Source of the DNA: an uncultured Clostridiaceae bacterium
GTDB lineage: Bacteria > Bacillota > Clostridia > Clostridiales > Oxobacteraceae
Direction: 5' to 3'
NCBI GenBank assembly: GCA_937900065.1
Contig: CALCDS010000345.1
Span: 1-10,269, forward strand
Length of the DNA stretch: 10,269 nucleotides
Shown: positions 7,459-10,269 of the stretch, piece by piece
How positions within the stretch are numbered: position 1 is the stretch's first letter
Layout: the number at the start of each line of letters is the position of its first letter
The notes under the pieces: generated by a model
The model's database searches: none
Seen by the model: the letters and a program-made list of their open reading frames with translations, nothing else
What the model was told of the DNA's origin: nothing
Made by a program: the position numbers and the translations under genes

Positions 7459-7498
7459 GACTCTAATGAAACTTTAATAAGTTTAAATAAAACTCTAT
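7459..7498. promoter_or_regulatory. Candidate operator cluster upstream of the flavoprotein gene
   Basis: The palindrome AACTTTAATAAGTT (7470-7483) is flanked by partial copies GACTCTAATGA (7459-7469) and AACTCTAT (7491-7498). Start spacing is 11 and 21 bases, about one and two helical turns, which would place the half-sites on one face of the DNA. The full site matches the palindrome upstream of the UbiD gene at 12 of 14 positions. Confidence 0.42.
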
Positions 7499-7501
7499 TT
7501 T

Positions 7502-7545
7502 ATTTAACAATAGTAACTGCATTTTTGCAGTTACTATTGTTAAAT
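7502..7545 (-). terminator. 20-bp perfect stem-loop after the UbiD-family gene
   Basis: Arms 7502-7521 and 7526-7545 are exact reverse complements around a TTTT centre, starting 8 bases past the UbiD-type stop codon. Position and stem strength suit a terminator or 3'-end stabilising hairpin. The expected uninterrupted T-run is missing on the minus-strand transcript (it continues AAAATAGAGTTTTATTT), so read-through into the flavoprotein gene is plausible. Confidence 0.6.
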
Positions 7546-7553
7546 TTACTTTA

Positions 7554-8906
7554 TTACTTGCCTAAAAGCTCATCTAAATCAATATCCTCACTGCCTGGAA
7601 CAGAAACTGTATCCGGGAAACCTTTCAATGGCTTTGTAGCATCAATTCCTATTTTTGTCACTACATAGCCATTGTATGCAGTAGGATCAAGAGGATGTCC
7701 CTTTGCGTTCTTTATCATGAATGCATTTTCTTCAGGATGAAGCCTTGTAGCAATAGCCCTTATCACAGCGCTGTCATCGTAAATATTAACGTCATCATCG
7801 ACGACGACTACATATTTAACAAATGGATCTGAAGCGAATACAGCTCCGATTATATTCTTAGCTTCACCTTCATGCCTCTTTTTTATAGAAACATAGCATA
7901 CCAAGCGGCAGCATCCTGATGGAGGCATAAATACGTCCTTTACAGTTGGACATGCAAGCCTGATCGTCTTGTATATTACACTCAAACGGCCTGTACCACC
8001 CAATAACATGTGATCAATATGCCCTGATAAGCAATCTAAATATAATGGTTTCTTTCTCATTGTTATTGCAGTTACGGTAACAACTGGATATTCATGAGCT
8101 TTCCCATAACATGTCGTAAATTCTCCAAATGGAGCTTCCATCTGCAATTCACCAGGTTCTATATACCCTTCCAGCACTATCTCGGCAAAAGCCGGAACCT
8201 CCAAATCAACTGTCTTGCATTTTACAAGTTCAAGGGGTTCCCCAAGCAGTCCTCCGGCTACTTCATATTCATCTACACCAACCGGGACAAAGCTCAGTAC
8301 TCCAAGATAGAAAGCCGGATGATGGCCAATTGTGATTGCAATAGGCATCTTCTTGCCCTTGGCAGCATATTTGCCATATATATAGTTAACATGGCTGACT
8401 TCCGCCATATGGATACCGATTTTATTTTTACCATATAATTCATGACGGTAAACGCCTATATTGCGGCAGCCGGTTTCAGGATCCTTTACAACTCCGGCAC
8501 CACATGTGATATACGGGCCAGCATCCTTTTCATTATGTTTTATGATCGGTAATTTTGTAAGGTCAACATCATCACCAGTTAACACCACTTCCTGAACAGG
8601 GCCATTATCCACAAGTACAGGTTTGATCCTTTTATCTTCACATACCCTGTAATGTGCATTTAAATTGGCCTCTTCACATCCCAAAGCTATAGCAAGCCTC
8701 TTCCTGGTCGCAAATACATTGGTTACCACTGGCATGTCTGATTCTTTTACGTTGTTAAATATTAGCGCCGGATATTTCTTTTCCTCTTCAGCTTTTGAAA
8801 TGACCGCAGGGATTTCAAAATTCGTGCTGAATGGTTTATTAATTTCCACAACTTCTCCAGCCTCTTTCGCTGTTTTTAAGAACGAACGCAAATCTTTGTT
8901 TGCCAT
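7554..8906 (-). CDS. UbiD-family prenylated-FMN-dependent decarboxylase
   Basis: The 450-residue protein is a full-length UbiD-type decarboxylase. By analogy with fungal Fdc1, the metal/prFMN ligands appear as N149 (in CRNIGVYRHELYG), H172 (SHVN) and E213 (VDEYEV), and the catalytic Glu-Arg-Glu set as E257 and E262 (EAPFGEF) with R154. All are present, so an active enzyme is expected. The family removes CO2 from (or adds it to) alpha,beta-unsaturated or aromatic acids using prFMN made by UbiX, which is not in this window. Its length resembles that of short archaeal anhydromevalonate-phosphate decarboxylases, notable because an AcnX pair is in the same cluster; a catabolic role fits the other neighbours better. 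The only sensible start is the ATG at 8906. GGAGGG lies 12 bases upstream, longer than usual. The PreA-like gene ends 97 bases before it. Confidence 0.93.
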   Translation of the reverse strand: MANKDLRSFLKTAKEAGEVVEINKPFSTNFEIPAVISKAEEEKKYPALIFNNVKESDMPVVTNVFATRKRLAIALGCEEANLNAHYRVCEDKRIKPVLVDNGPVQEVVLTGDDVDLTKLPIIKHNEKDAGPYITCGAGVVKDPETGCRNIGVYRHELYGKNKIGIHMAEVSHVNYIYGKYAAKGKKMPIAITIGHHPAFYLGVLSFVPVGVDEYEVAGGLLGEPLELVKCKTVDLEVPAFAEIVLEGYIEPGELQMEAPFGEFTTCYGKAHEYPVVTVTAITMRKKPLYLDCLSGHIDHMLLGGTGRLSVIYKTIRLACPTVKDVFMPPSGCCRLVCYVSIKKRHEGEAKNIIGAVFASDPFVKYVVVVDDDVNIYDDSAVIRAIATRLHPEENAFMIKNAKGHPLDPTAYNGYVVTKIGIDATKPLKGFPDTVSVPGSEDIDLDELLGK

Positions 8907-8948
8907 AATAGATATTGACCCTCCTTAATATTTTAAATTTATTATTTT

Positions 8949-8962
8949 AACTCTAATGAGTT
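8949..8962. promoter_or_regulatory. Palindromic candidate operator AACTCTAATGAGTT
   Basis: A 14-bp palindrome (AACTC-TAAT-GAGTT; T and A extend it by one base on each side) lies 43 bases before the UbiD-family start in the 97-base gap after the PreA-like gene. It matches the site upstream of the flavoprotein gene at 12 of 14 bases, and the two differences are compensating, keeping the symmetry. This suggests one dimeric regulator acting at both places. Confidence 0.45.
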
Positions 8963-9003
8963 ATTAAAACGCAACATTAACACTTCAAATACGGATATAT
9001 TTC

Positions 9004-10209
9004 TTATTTTGCTCTCCTTTGAGGTGAAGAAAGCTTAACAGCATCCTGAGGACAAACTTCCACACACATTCCACAGCCATCACATTTCTTTGAATTAACT
9101 ACGGCACCCATCTTTGTAACATGGATTGCATCGTAGAAACAGCTTCTTACACATGTTCCACAGTGATTGCATTTATTGTAGTCAACTGTTGCATATACCC
9201 CTTCAGGCCGGCGTTCAACTTCTGCTGTTTTTAAAATATTTGGAAGTGCTATTCCGCGTATTTCATCAAGTGAACTGTAACCTTTGTTGTCCAACCATAA
9301 GTTTATGTTGTCGGCCCACTTCTTGCTTACGTTATAGCCTTGAAGCATGATGCCTACACCTGACTGCACGAGTGTTGCTCCAACCATAGTATATTTGATG
9401 ATATCTCTCCAGTCCCATACTCCAAGCCCTGCGATTATCGGCACATCCAACCTTCTTGCAGCTTGTGCCACAAACTTCAGGCCATAACCTATAAGATAAG
9501 GTCCGCCCCAGCCGCCTTGAGCTCCAGGTCCTAAAGGCCTTGCTGTTTCAATATCAAGATCATATCCCGAAAGCCTTGCGGACATGTTAACTGCTCGTGC
9601 TCCTGCTTTTACGCATGCTTCAGCAATGTCTACAGGATTTTGTGTCTGAGGAGAAACTTTTACGCTGAAAGGTTTCCTTAGTATACCTGCACAGAGCTTC
9701 GTGATTTGTGGAAGCAACTCAACAGCCCCGGCACCAATCTTTACACCCATATCTGCTGCAAATGGGCATGAAACATTTAATTCAACCCAATCAGCTTTTG
9801 TCTCATTAACCATTTTGCACATTGTTTCCCATTCTTCCATCGTTGCACCTGAAAGACTGGCCATAACGTTTCCATCGTTTCCTACTGCTGCTTTGGCTTT
9901 ATCAACATCTTTCATGTAGTCTTCATATCCAAAATGCGAACACTCTTCCAATGAATTCAAAGTGAATGCATGAGGAAGTACTTCCGGATATCCAGGATAA
10001 TTCTTATAATCGTAAATCTTATAACGTGGGCGTGGAAAACTGCGGCCTAATTTAGCTTTCTCACCAAAAAGTGATTTCACAATTACGCCGGCTGCGCCGC
10101 CATCAATTCCTTTTTTAACCCCTACCCAATCCATTGAAGGACTCGCTGAACCAACGAGTATAGGGTTTTTGAATTCTACTCCTAATGCTTTTACTTTTAA
10201 ATTTGCCAT
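9004..10209 (-). CDS. PreA-like dihydropyrimidine/dihydroorotate dehydrogenase-family protein with 2x[4Fe-4S] C-terminus
   Basis: The 401-residue protein has an FMN-binding TIM-barrel domain (about 1-325): NPILVGSASPS (15-25), ELNVSCP (143-149), SVKVSP (182-187) and the phosphate-binding end IIAGLGVWDWRD (258-269) with GATLVQSGVGIM (277-288). A dicluster ferredoxin domain follows, with C347/C350/C353/C357 and C376/C379/C382/C386. Length and domain order match bacterial PreA (about 410 residues). PreA normally works with the NAD(P)H/FAD subunit PreT, not seen here. The loop after NVSCP reads FAADMGVKIGAGA and lacks the Cys that acts as general acid in dihydropyrimidine dehydrogenases, so the substrate is probably not uracil/thymine. 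I set the start at 10209, after GGGAGGA, rather than at 10266, which would add 19 unlike residues without a ribosome site. The window begins just upstream, so an earlier operon gene cannot be excluded. Confidence 0.9.
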   Translation of the reverse strand: MANLKVKALGVEFKNPILVGSASPSMDWVGVKKGIDGGAAGVIVKSLFGEKAKLGRSFPRPRYKIYDYKNYPGYPEVLPHAFTLNSLEECSHFGYEDYMKDVDKAKAAVGNDGNVMASLSGATMEEWETMCKMVNETKADWVELNVSCPFAADMGVKIGAGAVELLPQITKLCAGILRKPFSVKVSPQTQNPVDIAEACVKAGARAVNMSARLSGYDLDIETARPLGPGAQGGWGGPYLIGYGLKFVAQAARRLDVPIIAGLGVWDWRDIIKYTMVGATLVQSGVGIMLQGYNVSKKWADNINLWLDNKGYSSLDEIRGIALPNILKTAEVERRPEGVYATVDYNKCNHCGTCVRSCFYDAIHVTKMGAVVNSKKCDGCGMCVEVCPQDAVKLSSPQRRAK

Positions 10210-10215
10210 TTTATT

Positions 10216-10222
10216 TCCTCCC
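10216..10222 (-). promoter_or_regulatory. Shine-Dalgarno that decides the PreA-like start
   Basis: GGGAGGA on the minus strand lies six bases before the ATG at 10209. The encoded MANLKVKALG start lines up with the beginning of the family domain, whereas the upstream in-frame ATG at 10266 yields a Lys/Cys-rich leader. Confidence 0.7.
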
Positions 10223-10269
10223 TTTTTGCAGCACTTAGGCTGAATTTTATAAAAAATTTTATTCAAAAT

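Larger units (their letters stand above)
7363..7553. other. Non-coding gap with hairpin and repeated AACTCTA motifs
   Basis: These 191 AT-rich bases contain the 20-bp stem after the UbiD gene (7502-7545), a cluster of AACTYTAAT-type motifs (7459-7498), an ATTAGA/TCTAAT dyad (7446-7451, 7462-7467), and a 13-base exact inverted pair (7407-7419 and 7465-7477). The flavoprotein ribosome site follows. There is no ORF of note. The arrangement suggests a promoter/operator region for the flavoprotein and downstream genes, but I could not settle on a -35/-10 pair. Confidence 0.5.

Noticed and set aside
10210..10266. N-terminal extension of the PreA-like protein from an upstream ATG
   Set aside because: The extra 19 residues are Lys/Cys-rich and unlike the family, they overlap the strong GGGAGGA site, and no ribosome site precedes 10266 within the window.

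Overview
The window is AT-rich with strong GGAGG-type Shine-Dalgarno sites, a [4Fe-4S] ferredoxin-domain enzyme and oxygen-sensitive enzyme families. This suggests an anaerobic low-GC Gram-positive, most likely a Clostridia relative; the species cannot be named from the sequence. Every supported gene lies on the minus strand, so the window reads from right to left as one probable catabolic gene cluster. No RNA gene, CRISPR array, insertion sequence or transposase was seen.

Layout in transcription order: (1) a PreA-like dihydropyrimidine/dihydroorotate dehydrogenase-family protein with a C-terminal 2x[4Fe-4S] domain (10209-9004); (2) a UbiD-family, prenylated-FMN-type decarboxylase (8906-7554); (3) a soluble fumarate-reductase/SdhA-like FAD flavoprotein (7362-5728); (4-6) three tandem, divergent RraA/HMG-aldolase-family proteins (5598-4930, 4897-4262, 4220-3549); (7-8) the large and swivel subunits of an aconitase-X (AcnX, DUF521/DUF126) dehydratase, joined by a 1-base TAATG overlap (3448-2228, 2228-1818); (9) after a 471-bp non-coding stretch, a multi-spanning permease that runs off the left edge (1346-1).

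The enzyme classes fit a degradative route for a polar carboxylic acid. The permease would import it or a pathway acid, the two flavin enzymes would do redox steps on C=C or C-H bonds, AcnX would remove water from a hydroxy acid, UbiD would decarboxylate an alpha,beta-unsaturated acid, and RraA-type enzymes would cleave or decarboxylate a 2-oxo diacid to pyruvate-level products. Substrate and reaction order are inference; I recognise no named pathway with this exact gene set. No transcriptional regulator, UbiX (prFMN synthase) or PreT partner is present in the window.

The non-coding gaps carry structure. A 14-bp palindrome, AACTYTAATRAGTT, occurs upstream of both the UbiD and flavoprotein genes. 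A 20-bp perfect stem follows the UbiD gene. A set of hairpins, two of them mutually exclusive, lies just before the first RraA gene. A long imperfect inverted repeat sits upstream of the permease gene.
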